DNA of 64,000 nucleotides from Phycobacter sedimenti (GTDB lineage: Bacteria; Pseudomonadota; Alphaproteobacteria; Rhodobacterales; Rhodobacteraceae): positions 62,001 through 126,000 of the forward strand of contig NZ_JBBVGR010000011.1 in assembly GCF_038148855.1 (NCBI RefSeq), written 5' to 3'. The notes below the pieces were generated by a model. It ran no database searches, was not told the origin of the DNA, and was given only the letters and a program-made list of their open reading frames with translations. The translations under genes were made by a program, and so were the position numbers. This document shows positions 1 to 8,711 of the stretch, piece by piece (positions within the stretch are counted from its first letter, which is position 1; every line of letters begins with the position of its first letter).

Positions 1-117
1 GACCTGGCTGTTCCGGGCACCGAGTTGGAGGTGGAAATCTACGGGCAGATGTGCAGGGCCGTTGTGCAGCAGGACGAACCGCTCTGGGATCCTCAGAATG
101 CCCGCTTGCGCGCCTGA
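1..117 (+). CDS. C-terminal end of a GcvT-type FAD oxidoreductase (partial)
   Basis: Only the last 38 codons are in the window; the 5' part lies upstream. The frame opens at base 1 and ends with TGA at 115-117. The residues (GTELEVEIYGQMCRAVV, then EPLWDPQNARLRA) look like the last strand and tail of the aminomethyltransferase C-terminal barrel that closes dimethylglycine dehydrogenase and sarcosine oxidase-like proteins. The complete protein at 2173-4623 ends in a comparable segment, so the two are probably paralogues. The next gene starts 44 bases downstream on the same strand, so they may share a transcript. The family is inferred from a short tail and from context. Confidence 0.6.
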   Translation, partial: DLAVPGTELEVEIYGQMCRAVVQQDEPLWDPQNARLRA

Positions 118-161
118 GGTGCCGCAGCCAGGGCGCAATCAGAAGAGTTTGGAGAGTGTAG

Positions 162-1058
162 ATGTCCGATATCACATTGCTTGACGGCTCCATCGGTCAG
201 GAGCTGGTGAAACGAGCCAAGGGGCAGCCCACGCCCATGTGGTCCACCTCCGTGATGCTTGAGCAGCCCGAAGCGGTGCGCGCCGTGCACAAAGCCTATT
301 TCGATGCGGGTGCCACGATTGCAACGGCCAATACCTATGCCGTGCACCGGGATCGGCTGCCCATGGGCGGGCTGGAGGACCGGTTCGAAGAGCTGATCGA
401 CATGGCGCTGCAGGGCGCCTGCGCGGCGCGCGATGCCAATGGCGGGGGCCGCGTTTCCGGAGCAATGGGGCCGCTTGGGGCGACCTATCGCACGGACAAG
501 ACGCCCCCGGCAGATGAGGCCGCGCCGCTCTTTGCCGAACTGGTGGAACTGATGCGCGACCGGGTCGATCTGTTCATCCTGGAAACCGTCGCCTCAGTCG
601 ATCAGGCGCGGGGCGGATTGATGGGCTGCCAGAAGGCAGACCGCCCGGTGTGGCTGTCGGTGACGGTCGATGATGAGGACGGAACCCGCCTGCGCTCCGG
701 CGAGCCGGTTGCGGATCTGGCGCCTGTGGTGGCCGAATTTGCGCCGGATGCGGTGCTGGTCAACTGCTCCCGCCCCGAGGCGATCCCGGCGGGCCTTGAG
801 ATCCTCAAAACCTTTGGTCGCCCCTTTGGCGCCTATGCGAACGGTTTCACCAAAATATCCGAAGGGTTCCTGAAGGACGCCCCGACAGTGGACGCTCTGG
901 AAAAGCGCAAGGATCTGGGGCCCGAAGCCTATGCCGACCTGGTCATGGGGTGGATCGACCAGGGTGCGACTATCGTTGGCGGCTGCTGCGAGGTTGGTCC
1001 CGATCACATCGCCGAACTAGCCCGCCGCCTGAAGGCGGACGGACATCACATCGTCTGA
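162..1058 (+). CDS. Homocysteine S-methyltransferase family protein (betaine-homocysteine type candidate)
   Basis: A 298-residue single-domain protein of the zinc-dependent homocysteine S-methyltransferase fold, which moves a methyl group from a donor (betaine, S-methylmethionine or methylcobalamin, depending on subfamily) to homocysteine to make methionine. The zinc ligands are visible: Cys202 in VNCSRPEA and Cys275-Cys276 in IVGGCCEVGPDHI. The N-terminus LLDGSIGQEL is the usual first strand. There is no cobalamin domain, so it is the short BHMT/MmuM-like type. The start is set by GGAGAG five bases before the ATG. It sits between two dimethylglycine dehydrogenase-like genes and beside a GbdR-like regulator, which favours betaine as methyl donor. 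That substrate is inferred from context. Confidence 0.82.
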   Translation: MSDITLLDGSIGQELVKRAKGQPTPMWSTSVMLEQPEAVRAVHKAYFDAGATIATANTYAVHRDRLPMGGLEDRFEELIDMALQGACAARDANGGGRVSGAMGPLGATYRTDKTPPADEAAPLFAELVELMRDRVDLFILETVASVDQARGGLMGCQKADRPVWLSVTVDDEDGTRLRSGEPVADLAPVVAEFAPDAVLVNCSRPEAIPAGLEILKTFGRPFGAYANGFTKISEGFLKDAPTVDALEKRKDLGPEAYADLVMGWIDQGATIVGGCCEVGPDHIAELARRLKADGHHIV

Positions 1059-1079
1059 CCGGCAGCAAAAGGGGGCGCG

Positions 1080-2060
1080 ATGACGCAGAAAACCGGCACC
1101 CGGAAAGAAGGTCCATGGCAGATCGATATTCTGGTCTGCGAGGGCTTCGTTCTGACTGAAATGGCTGCCGTGACGGATACGCTGCGGATTGCCAACCGGG
1201 TTCTGGCGCGCCCTCAGTTTGAATGGACCGTGCGCTCGGCCATTGGTGGGCGTATCGGCTGCCGTTCGGGCCTCAATGTCGAAACCGAGCCTTTTGTGGC
1301 GCGGCCCGATGCGGATTTCACCTTTGTGCTCGGTAACAGCGATCCCGGCCATCCCGGCCTGTCATTGGGCCGGGTGATTCAGAGCTATACCAGCCGTGGA
1401 ACACAGGTATATCTGCTGGCCGAAGCTGCCGCCCGACATATCCGTAATCAGAGCGGCAAGACCGGCCCGCATACGACCCATTGGGAAAACTCGGACCTGT
1501 TGCGGGAACAGCTTGGGCTGGATCCGGGCAGCCAGACCCTTGCCCATGAGGACGGTCTGGTGGTGACCTGCGCCGGCATGGGCGCCACCACCGATATCGT
1601 TCTGGCGCTGGTGGGCAGGCTGACCTCGGCGGCGGTGCAGGTAACCGTGGCGAATATCCTCTTGCATGATCACATCCGCGATTTTGCCTCGCTGCAGCCC
1701 TTTTCTGGGCATGGCCCCACCACTTCGGGAGATCGCGATCTGGACAATTGCATCCGCCTGATGCAGGCCCATATCGAGGAGCCCTTGCCGATCAGCGCAA
1801 TCGTGGCGGAGCTGGGCCTGTCCAACCGGTCGCTGGAACGCAAGTTCAAGACGTTCTTTGGCGCCACGCCCAACGGCTTTTATCGCGAAATGCGGCTGAG
1901 CAAGGCAAACAACCTCTTGCTGAATACCACGCTGAGCGTGCGAGAAATCGGCCTCGCCTGCGGCTTTCCCAACGGGTTCTCTTCACTCTACAAATCGGTC
2001 TTCGGGATCACGCCTTTTGCCCTGCGAAAACAGCGCCGGGCGCATTCTTCTGTTGGCTAG
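1080..2060 (+). CDS. GlxA family AraC-type transcriptional regulator with GATase1-like domain
   Basis: A 326-residue two-domain regulator. Residues about 14-195 form a DJ-1/PfpI (class I glutamine amidotransferase-like) sensor domain, with an HEDGLVVTCAGMGA segment where the family keeps its ligand pocket. Residues about 222-318 form a double helix-turn-helix AraC domain (SISAIVAELGLSNRSLERKFK-like first motif, then REIGLACGFPNGFSSLYKSVFG). This architecture is shared by GbdR, CdhR and related activators of betaine, carnitine and dimethylglycine genes in Pseudomonas. It starts 21 bases after the methyltransferase and precedes a dimethylglycine dehydrogenase-like gene, so control of methylated-amine catabolism is a reasonable inference. 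The effector cannot be read from the sequence. Confidence 0.85.
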   Translation: MTQKTGTRKEGPWQIDILVCEGFVLTEMAAVTDTLRIANRVLARPQFEWTVRSAIGGRIGCRSGLNVETEPFVARPDADFTFVLGNSDPGHPGLSLGRVIQSYTSRGTQVYLLAEAAARHIRNQSGKTGPHTTHWENSDLLREQLGLDPGSQTLAHEDGLVVTCAGMGATTDIVLALVGRLTSAAVQVTVANILLHDHIRDFASLQPFSGHGPTTSGDRDLDNCIRLMQAHIEEPLPISAIVAELGLSNRSLERKFKTFFGATPNGFYREMRLSKANNLLLNTTLSVREIGLACGFPNGFSSLYKSVFGITPFALRKQRRAHSSVG

Positions 2061-2172
2061 CGTTTCACCACAGGTCAGGCAAAGACCAGGCTCGCGCTGA
2101 CGTTTTTGATGCATTTCCTGCCGTCTATACGTGCCACTATGGGCCAGAGACATTGCCTTCGGAGTGCACGAG

Positions 2173-4623
2173 ATGAGCGATCTTCCTACATCGGCCCGCG
2201 TGGTCATCATCGGCGGCGGCGTGGTGGGCTGCTCGGTGGCCTATCACCTGACCAAGCTTGGCTGGACTGATGTGGTGCTGTTGGAACGCAAGCAGCTCAC
2301 CTCGGGCACCACATGGCATGCGGCGGGGTTGATCGGTCAGCTGCGCGCCTCGTCCAATATGACGAAACTCGCGCGCTATTCTGCGGACCTTTATCTGGGG
2401 CTTGAGGAAGAGACGGGCGTTGCCACCGGCATGCGCCAGGTCGGGTCTGTTTCGGTCGCGCTGACGGATGAGCGGCTGGAGGAACTGTACCGGAACGCCG
2501 CCATGGCGCGCGCCTTTGGTGTGCCGGTTGAGGAACTGTCCCCGGCCGAAGTCAAAGAGCGCTACGGCCATATCAAACTTGATGGGGTCACCGGCGGTGT
2601 CTGGCTGCCCACGGACGGTCAGGCGGATCCGGCGAATATTGCGCTGGCCCTGGCCAAGGGCGCCCGCCAGCGCGGCGCGCTGGTGAAGGAGCGGATCAAG
2701 GTCACCGGCCTTTCCCGCGAAGGGCGCCGGGTAACGGGGGTCGATTGGGCGTCCGATTCAGGCTCTGATACAGGGCATATCGCCTGTGACATGGTGGTGA
2801 ACTGTGCCGGGATGTGGGGGCACGAGGTGGGCCGGATGGCGGGTGTCAACGTACCGCTTCATGCCTGCGAGCATTTCTACATCGTCTCTGAGCCGATCCA
2901 GGGCCTCACCCAGATGCCGGTGCTGCGGGTGCCCGATGAATGCGCCTACTACAAAGAGGACGCAGGCAAGATCATGCTTGGCGCCTTTGAGCCAAACGCC
3001 AAACCTTGGGGCATGACCGGCATTCCCGACAGTTTCGAATTTGATCAGCTGCCCGAGGATTTCGACCATTTCGAACCCATCCTGGAGGCGGCCTGCAACC
3101 GCATGCCTTTGCTGGCGGAGGCGGGGATTCATACCTTCTTCAACGGCCCCGAAAGCTTCACACCCGACGATGCCTATCATCTGGGTCTGGCGCCCGAGAT
3201 GGACAATGTCTGGATCGCGGCAGGGTTCAATTCGATCGGGATCCAGTCGGCAGGTGGCGCAGGCATGGCGCTGGCACAGTGGATGCAGGACGGCGAAAAG
3301 CCCTTTGACCTTGGTGACGTGGACATCAGCCGGATGCAGCCGTTTCAGGGCAACAAACATTATCTGTTCGAACGCTCCAAGGAAACATTGGGCCTGCTAT
3401 ACGCCGATCACTTCCCCTATCGGCAAAAGGCCACCGCGCGCGGGGTGCGGCGCTCGCCTTTCCATCACCACCTTGCCGAAGCGGGCGCCGTCTTTGGGGA
3501 ACTGGCGGGCTGGGAGCGCGCCAATTGGTTCGCTGCGGAGGGCCAGTTGCGTGAATATCACTACAGCTGGAAGCGGCAGAACTGGTTCCAGAATTCCGCT
3601 GCCGAACACCGTGCGGTGCGGGAAAACGTCGGCATGTACGACATGTCCTCCTTCGGGAAGATCCGCGTGGAGGGGCCCGATGCCGAAAGCTTCCTCAACC
3701 ACATCTGCGGGGCGAACATGTCCGTTCCGGTGGGCAAGATCGTCTATACGCAGTTCCTCAATACCCGCGGCGGGATCGAGGCGGATGTGACCGTCACGCG
3801 CCTGTCAGAGACTGTATACCTGGTTGTGACGCCCGCGATCACCCGACTGGCGGATGAAACGCGAATGCGGCGGCTGGCCGGAGACTACCGCGTGACGATC
3901 ACGGATGTGACTGCGGGTGAGGGCGTTCTGGCGGTGATGGGACCGCGCTCGCGCGAGTTGTTGCAAAAGGTATCACCCAATGACTTCTCGAACGCGGTGA
4001 ACCCCTTTGGGACGGCGCAGGACATCGAGATCGGCATGGGGCTGGCGCGCGCGCACCGGGTCTCATATGTCGGGGAACTGGGGTGGGAGATCTATGTCTC
4101 TGCCGACATGGCCGGTCATGTATTCGAGGTGCTGTACGAGGCCGGACAGGAGATGGATCTGAAGCTGTGCGGCATGCACATGATGGACAGTTGCCGGATC
4201 GAGAAGGGCTTTCGTCATTTCGGCCATGACATCACCTGCGAGGATCACGTGATCGATGCGGGGCTCGGCTTTGCGGTGGATCTGACCAAGCAGGATTTCA
4301 TCGGCAAGGCCGCGGTTGCCGCCCGCAAGGAAAGCGGCCCGAAATCCCGTATGCTGCAATTCCGGGTGACCGATCCCGAACCGTTGCTTTATCACAACGA
4401 ACCGCTGCTGCGCGACGGAGAGATCGTCGGCTATGTGTCCTCTGGCGCCTATGGCCATACCTTGGGGGGCGCCATCGGCATGGGATATGTCCCTTGCGAA
4501 GGGGAAAGCGCGGCAGAGGTGCTGGCCTCCGCTTATGAGATCGACGTGATGGGCGCCCGCGTGAAAGCAGAGGCCTCCCTAAGGCCGATGTATGACCCGA
4601 AATCAGAGCGGGTGAAGGCGTGA
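2173..4623 (+). CDS. FAD-dependent oxidoreductase / aminomethyltransferase fusion (dimethylglycine dehydrogenase-like)
   Basis: An 816-residue flavoprotein. Residues 9-365 are a D-amino-acid oxidase fold with a dinucleotide motif (VVIIGGGVVGCS). The segment SGTTWHAAGL includes His49, at the position where dimethylglycine and sarcosine dehydrogenases bind FAD covalently. A linker domain (about 370-425) is followed by a GcvT folate-binding domain (about 430-700) and its C-terminal barrel to 805. The family oxidatively removes N-methyl groups and passes the C1 unit to tetrahydrofolate. The ATG at 2173 is chosen over an in-frame codon 42 bases upstream because the FAD motif follows directly and GGAG lies just before it. 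With its neighbours it suggests betaine to dimethylglycine to sarcosine conversion. The exact substrate (dimethylglycine, sarcosine or other) is open. Confidence 0.85.
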   Translation: MSDLPTSARVVIIGGGVVGCSVAYHLTKLGWTDVVLLERKQLTSGTTWHAAGLIGQLRASSNMTKLARYSADLYLGLEEETGVATGMRQVGSVSVALTDERLEELYRNAAMARAFGVPVEELSPAEVKERYGHIKLDGVTGGVWLPTDGQADPANIALALAKGARQRGALVKERIKVTGLSREGRRVTGVDWASDSGSDTGHIACDMVVNCAGMWGHEVGRMAGVNVPLHACEHFYIVSEPIQGLTQMPVLRVPDECAYYKEDAGKIMLGAFEPNAKPWGMTGIPDSFEFDQLPEDFDHFEPILEAACNRMPLLAEAGIHTFFNGPESFTPDDAYHLGLAPEMDNVWIAAGFNSIGIQSAGGAGMALAQWMQDGEKPFDLGDVDISRMQPFQGNKHYLFERSKETLGLLYADHFPYRQKATARGVRRSPFHHHLAEAGAVFGELAGWERANWFAAEGQLREYHYSWKRQNWFQNSAAEHRAVRENVGMYDMSSFGKIRVEGPDAESFLNHICGANMSVPVGKIVYTQFLNTRGGIEADVTVTRLSETVYLVVTPAITRLADETRMRRLAGDYRVTITDVTAGEGVLAVMGPRSRELLQKVSPNDFSNAVNPFGTAQDIEIGMGLARAHRVSYVGELGWEIYVSADMAGHVFEVLYEAGQEMDLKLCGMHMMDSCRIEKGFRHFGHDITCEDHVIDAGLGFAVDLTKQDFIGKAAVAARKESGPKSRMLQFRVTDPEPLLYHNEPLLRDGEIVGYVSSGAYGHTLGGAIGMGYVPCEGESAAEVLASAYEIDVMGARVKAEASLRPMYDPKSERVKA

Positions 4624-4659
4624 TGCGGCTCTAACACGGGATAATTTGCCAGAAATATG

Positions 4660-4695
4660 GGGGTGGTGCGCAGTGTGACCACCCCTGTTGTTTTT
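4660..4695 (+). terminator. Rho-independent terminator after the demethylase gene
   Basis: An eight-base-pair stem GGGGTGGT / ACCACCCC (4660-4667 with 4678-4685) encloses a ten-base loop and is followed by TGTTGTTTTTGTG. It lies 37 bases after the stop of the dimethylglycine dehydrogenase-like gene and before the RarD start, so it probably ends the methylated-glycine transcript. Confidence 0.65.
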
Positions 4696-4748
4696 GTGCA
4701 TTCCCTTCGCCTGCAAAGCTGCCATAAAGGCCGCAGAGGAGAGCCGAG

Positions 4749-5666
4749 ATGACCAGCCACAAGCCCGACAACGTCGACACCCCGCAGGGATTGGCCTTTG
4801 CCATCACGGCCTATTTGCTTTGGGGTTTCTTGCCGCTCTACATGAAGGCGGTCTCGCATATTCCGGCGGCCGAGGTGGTGGCGCACCGGGTGATCTGGTC
4901 GGTACCGCTTGCCGGAGCGTTGCTGATCCTGCTGCGCCGCACCGACGATCTGCGCGCCGCCCTGCGGAGCCCGCGCACCCTTGTGATGGCTTGCCTGACG
5001 GCGGTGCTGATCTCGGTCAACTGGGGGATCTATGTCTGGTCCATCGCCACGGATCACGCGCTTGATGCCGCTCTCGGATATTACATAAACCCCCTGTTTA
5101 GTGTCGCACTGGGCGCCCTTTTACTGGGTGAGCGTCCGACCCGGACGCAGATGGTTGCCATCGCCCTTGCAGCCGCCGCAGTGGTGGTTCTGACGGTCGA
5201 AACCGGCAGCCTGCCCTGGGCTGCGATTGGCTTGACCTTCAGTTGGGGGTTTTATGCCTTCTTCAAGAAATGGTTGCCGGTCGGCCCGAACCAGGGGTTT
5301 CTGTTGGAGGTGCTGATCCTTTCTGTACCTGCTCTTTGCTATCTCGCTTACCTCGGGGCGGTGGGAGGAGGGCATTTCACCGTCAGCTTGCAGCAAAGCC
5401 TGCTTCTGATGGGCTGTGGAGTGGTGACGGCGGTGCCCCTGATCATCTACGCGAACGGGGCAAAACTGTTGCGGCTGTCGACCATCGGAATTCTTCAATA
5501 CATTGCTCCGACGCTCATCTTCCTCGTCGCCGTCTTTGTCTTTGGTGAGGAATTCGGCCATGCCCGCATGATCGCTTTCCCGATGATCTGGGCCGCGCTG
5601 GTGATCTACTCGATCCCGCTGATCCGGCAGATGCGGCGCAAGCCCGGAACGGCAAAGCCGGGCTGA
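4749..5666 (+). CDS. rarD: EamA family transporter, RarD type
   Basis: A 305-residue inner-membrane protein with about ten hydrophobic helices in the two-repeat drug/metabolite transporter layout. The opening TPQGLAFAITAYLLWGFLPLYMK and later VVAHRVIWSVPLAG are characteristic of RarD (chloramphenicol-sensitive) proteins, and the length matches the family norm of about 300. The start has a good ribosome binding site (GAGGAGAG). RarD proteins are thought to export small metabolites, but the substrate is not established. It is preceded by a terminator, so it is probably transcribed on its own, and it converges on the SGNH hydrolase with one base between the stop codons. Confidence 0.9.
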   Translation: MTSHKPDNVDTPQGLAFAITAYLLWGFLPLYMKAVSHIPAAEVVAHRVIWSVPLAGALLILLRRTDDLRAALRSPRTLVMACLTAVLISVNWGIYVWSIATDHALDAALGYYINPLFSVALGALLLGERPTRTQMVAIALAAAAVVVLTVETGSLPWAAIGLTFSWGFYAFFKKWLPVGPNQGFLLEVLILSVPALCYLAYLGAVGGGHFTVSLQQSLLLMGCGVVTAVPLIIYANGAKLLRLSTIGILQYIAPTLIFLVAVFVFGEEFGHARMIAFPMIWAALVIYSIPLIRQMRRKPGTAKPG

Positions 5667-5667
5667 A

Positions 5668-6384
5668 TCAGTCTCTAAGCAAGTTTTTTTCAATCTCTTT
5701 GGCCAACCGCTCTGCCCAGAGCGCATAGGCGCGCGGATTTGGATGATAGCCGTCTTCCGCCGCCAGTTCAGGATCGCTTGGCAACTCGAAAGGCAGGTGG
5801 TGCAGCCCGAAAATCTGCATGGAAAGCCGGGCCAGCCTGTTGTCCAGTCGCTGCGCCTGACGCCCCAGCGCCCAGGCGAGCGGCTGGGGCAGGGCGGGGA
5901 AATGCTCCATCTGTGGCACCCCGCAGGCCAAGATCTGCCGCACGCCGAACCGATCGGCCAACAACCGCGCCAAACCCTTTTGCTGGCGCGCAAATCTGCG
6001 CTGCGAAACGGCCCCGGTCACATCATTCACGCCAAGTGCCAGAACGGCCACGTCAAAGGGCTGCGCGGGCAGGTTGGTCAGCCGCTGCAGGGTGTCTGCT
6101 GTGGCGTGACCGGTCGTGGCCTCAAGCCGCCAATGCACCTCCCACCGCGGTGCAAGGCGCGTCACCAGTTGACCCGCAAGCGCCTGATCCTGATGCGCGG
6201 CACCAACGCCAGCGGCAGAGCTGTCTCCGGCAATCAAAAGGCGTAAGGGCGGACCCGATCCCATACGCCCCTGTCTCGGACCTTCAGGTTCCGGCAGGCG
6301 CAGTGCCTTGCGCCGCACCGCTAACCCTTGCGCGATCAACACGGGCAACAGCGGCAGGCGCAGGATCTGGTCGATTGCGATCAT
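5668..6384 (-). CDS. SGNH/GDSL-type esterase
   Basis: A 238-residue hydrolase of the SGNH superfamily. Block I is LLIAGDSSAAGVGA (nucleophile Ser in GDSS), block III is LALGVNDVTG (GxND), and block V is EDGYHPNPRAYALWA with the catalytic Asp and His (DGYHPN). About 45 residues precede block I; they include a hydrophobic stretch (LPLLPVLIAQGLAV) that may tether the protein to the membrane rather than be a cleaved signal. Family members hydrolyse acyl esters of lipids, sugars or small molecules, and the substrate here is unknown. It is the last gene before the convergent RarD gene. Confidence 0.8.
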   Translation of the reverse strand: MIAIDQILRLPLLPVLIAQGLAVRRKALRLPEPEGPRQGRMGSGPPLRLLIAGDSSAAGVGAAHQDQALAGQLVTRLAPRWEVHWRLEATTGHATADTLQRLTNLPAQPFDVAVLALGVNDVTGAVSQRRFARQQKGLARLLADRFGVRQILACGVPQMEHFPALPQPLAWALGRQAQRLDNRLARLSMQIFGLHHLPFELPSDPELAAEDGYHPNPRAYALWAERLAKEIEKNLLRD

Positions 6385-6421
6385 GGCACGGTTGGAAATA
6401 TCAGGCTCTAATAGGAGGCAG

Positions 6422-6832
6422 TTAGCTGAGTGCCTCGCGGAATTTCAGGAAGCGGGCGTCGGTCTGAACCCGCGCATTCATAGCATCACGCAGTGCGCCG
6501 ACCGATTTGTAGGGGCGCATGACCACTTCGAAGGTCTCGATCAACCCGTCGTCGTTCAGCGTTATCAGATCCACGCCCACGGCGTCGAACTCACCGATCT
6601 TGCACTGGAATTCCAGCGCCCAGTCGTTACCCTCTCCCATGATGCGGCGGTAGCGAAAATCGGAAAACACCTGCCCCACATGTCCCAGAACTGCAGCCAC
6701 CGGCGCGCGCCCCGTCCAGGTTTTCCAATAGGTCGGCGGCAGGAATTTCACGTCTTCGGCCAGTAGCTCGGCGATCAGGTGTTCCTCGCCCTTGGCGACG
6801 ACCTCCTGCATGCGGGTGATGGTTGGATGCAT
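6422..6832 (-). CDS. SnoaL-like / NTF2-fold protein
   Basis: A 136-residue protein with the small cone fold typical of nuclear transport factor 2-like and SnoaL-like proteins: a helical N-terminus (TITRMQEVVAKGEEHLIAELLAEDVKFLPPTYWKTWTG), then beta strands including DWALEFQCKIGEFDAVGVDLITLNDDGLI. A polyketide cyclase-like or ketosteroid isomerase-like role is possible, but members are diverse and no catalytic residue stands out. The ATG at 6832 is preferred over a codon 54 bases upstream because GGGAGAGAG directly precedes it. The SGNH hydrolase lies 37 bases downstream on the same strand, so they may be co-transcribed. Confidence 0.7.
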   Translation of the reverse strand: MHPTITRMQEVVAKGEEHLIAELLAEDVKFLPPTYWKTWTGRAPVAAVLGHVGQVFSDFRYRRIMGEGNDWALEFQCKIGEFDAVGVDLITLNDDGLIETFEVVMRPYKSVGALRDAMNARVQTDARFLKFREALS

Positions 6833-6939
6833 TGTCTCTCTCCCTCTTTGCAGCCGATCCTGCCCTTGCGTCGCAGTGAGGGGCAAGAAGGACGTCGCGG
6901 GAACTTGCCGCAGACAGGGCGAGACGCTAGGCAGGCGCC

Positions 6940-7593
6940 ATGACCCTATCGAGCGAATACACCCCGCCGCAGGATCCCCTGGAGATCCTGCTCCACGATG
7001 CGCAGATCCTTGCGGTGAACAAACCGGCAGGGCTTTTGAGCGTGCCGGGGCGGGGGGAGCATTTGTCCGATTGCCTGCTCAGCCGGGTCCAGCTTGCCTT
7101 TCCCGAGGCGTTGCTTGTGCATCGGCTGGACCGGGACACCTCGGGCGTCATGATCTTTGCGCTGACGCCCCATGCGCAGCGGCACCTGTCGATGCAGTTC
7201 GAAAAGCGCACCGCCCGCAAGGCCTATGTGGCGCGTGTTTCCGGGCGGTTGGAGCCGCGATCAGGTACGGTGGATCTGCCCCTGATCGTGGACTGGCCGA
7301 ACCGACCGCGCCAGATGGTCTGCCAGGAAACGGGCAAGCCAGCGGTGACGGACTGGAGGGTGATCAAATATGAGGAGGGCGAAACGCGCGTGCGACTGAC
7401 GCCCAAGACGGGACGGTCGCATCAGTTGCGGGTGCATATGCTATCGCTCGGGCATCCAATTCTGGGCGATCCGCTCTATGCCGAAGGGGCGGCGCGGGAT
7501 TTTCCCCGCATGATGCTCCATTCCGAGGAGCTGCGGATCAAGCATCCCGATAGTGAAGAATCGATGAAATTCCGGGCCAAGGCGCCGTTCTGA
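6940..7593 (+). CDS. RluA family RNA pseudouridine synthase (short form)
   Basis: A 217-residue catalytic domain of the RluA class of pseudouridine synthases, which isomerise uridine in rRNA or tRNA. Motif I is ILAVNKPAGLLSVPG. The catalytic motif is VHRLDRDTSGVMIFAL, with Asp64 as nucleophile. The later KTGRSHQLRVHMLSLGHPILGDPLYA segment is also typical. It lacks the N-terminal S4 RNA-binding domain found in RluC and RluD, so it resembles RluA, which modifies 23S rRNA position 746 and tRNA position 32 in E. coli. The target site here is inferred from similarity only. It is convergent with the fucosyltransferase, whose stop codon directly abuts. Confidence 0.88.
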   Translation: MTLSSEYTPPQDPLEILLHDAQILAVNKPAGLLSVPGRGEHLSDCLLSRVQLAFPEALLVHRLDRDTSGVMIFALTPHAQRHLSMQFEKRTARKAYVARVSGRLEPRSGTVDLPLIVDWPNRPRQMVCQETGKPAVTDWRVIKYEEGETRVRLTPKTGRSHQLRVHMLSLGHPILGDPLYAEGAARDFPRMMLHSEELRIKHPDSEESMKFRAKAPF

Positions 7594-8439
7594 TCAGGCC
7601 TCAACCCGGTGCCAGCTGTCCGGCAGGATGTCGGGGTTGTGAAGCTTGGGATCTCCGAACCACTGCGCCGGGCCGGTGACGCGTTTTTCCGGGTTGGGGT
7701 TCAGCCATGCCGCCCACCAGGAGAAGGAGCTGTTGGCGATGATGTTGTGCTGGCACAGCGTCATCAGCCGCATGTCCTCGAAGTCCGTTTCGGGTCCGTT
7801 GAAATCCACCACGATCTTCTCGCAGGGCAGAGGCAGGTTTTCCTTGGCCCATTGGGGATCATCGGAAAACACAAAGACCGTAGGTGTGCCGGAAAGCCCG
7901 TCGAGGATGCGCGCAAGGGCAGCCTCGTAGTAGGCCTGATCGCAAAGCACATGGGCCGCAAGCGCCAGGTAGTCGCCGCGGCGTACATGCAAAGAGATCG
8001 CGTTGCAGCCGTGGATGCGATCGGCCATTTCGGCGTTCTGGGTGTTGGAGAATTCCGGGAAAATGAAATCGGAGCGGATGCGGTCGGCAATCCCGGCAAA
8101 GTACCTCTCGCTCTGCCAGTAGCCGTGCAAATAGGTGTCATCACCCCAGGTATCGAAATCCGCGTTGTAGCCGAGGCCCCGTTCGCGCTGAAACCTTGGT
8201 GCGCGACCGAAGGCCCGCCAGATGGCATAACGCAGGAGCGCATCGCTTTTCAGCGGTGGAAGAGCAGAAGGAGCGACCAGATCCAGATCGAAGACCCGTG
8301 TCAGGACACCTTCACCGCGCCGGATGGCTTCTCGCGTGTCAAGGGAGACCGAGGTTCCGGTGCGTTCGGCAAGGGCGCGGGCGGCGGCGTATTGGAACAT
8401 CTGGTTGCCAAGGCGGCCGTGCAGGCGGGCGGTGATCAT
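7594..8439 (-). CDS. Alpha-1,2-fucosyltransferase-like glycosyltransferase (GT11)
   Basis: A 281-residue GT11 enzyme. The family N-terminus MITARLHGRLGNQMFQYAAA is complete at the chosen start. The donor-binding motif ISLHVRRGDYL and the C-terminal IIANSSFSWWAAWLNPNP are clear. GT11 enzymes transfer fucose from GDP-fucose to galactose or related acceptors in O-antigen or capsule. Longer starts exist (for example 8481), but none has a convincing ribosome binding site and the conserved sequence begins at 8439. There is no polysaccharide gene cluster around it, so the acceptor is unknown. The 270 bases upstream hold an exceptional palindrome (8597-8635). Confidence 0.85.
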   Translation of the reverse strand: MITARLHGRLGNQMFQYAAARALAERTGTSVSLDTREAIRRGEGVLTRVFDLDLVAPSALPPLKSDALLRYAIWRAFGRAPRFQRERGLGYNADFDTWGDDTYLHGYWQSERYFAGIADRIRSDFIFPEFSNTQNAEMADRIHGCNAISLHVRRGDYLALAAHVLCDQAYYEAALARILDGLSGTPTVFVFSDDPQWAKENLPLPCEKIVVDFNGPETDFEDMRLMTLCQHNIIANSSFSWWAAWLNPNPEKRVTGPAQWFGDPKLHNPDILPDSWHRVEA

Positions 8440-8596
8440 TGCGACTGTCTGTCCATGCGAAGGATCCGTTTGGTCCTGCATATCGGTGTGGCGGACACAT
8501 TGAAAGGTCGATACCGCGTGGAACGGTTTGCAATGGGCTTGGAAACCTGAGCCCTCCCGCCCGTCGTCAGCCTTCCTGATGGAAGACATCCTCCCG

Positions 8597-8635
8597 TTGG
8601 GCCCGGCGCCGCGCAAGGCGCGGCGCCGGGCCCAA
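8597..8635. repeat. Perfect 18-bp inverted repeat with a three-base loop
   Basis: Bases 8597-8614 and 8618-8635 are exact reverse complements (left arm begins TTGGGCCCGGCG, loop AAG). The stem is almost pure G and C. It lies between the start of the fucosyltransferase and the end of iorB, both leftward. It has no T-run on either strand, so it is not a standard intrinsic terminator, although it would form a very stable hairpin in RNA downstream of iorB. It could be a REP-like extragenic palindrome or an mRNA 3'-end stabiliser. Confidence 0.85.
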
Positions 8636-8711
8636 GGTCGCCAAGGGTGTCGTGGCCATGCCACGGCATCCTGCGGGCGCGGGAGAGCTGCGATTCAGCC
8701 TATCCGCAGGT

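Noticed and set aside
8440..8664. N-terminal extension of the fucosyltransferase to 8664
   Set aside because: The extra 75 codons are Arg/Gly-rich, run through the GC palindrome and have no homology-like sequence; the family start motif begins at 8439.
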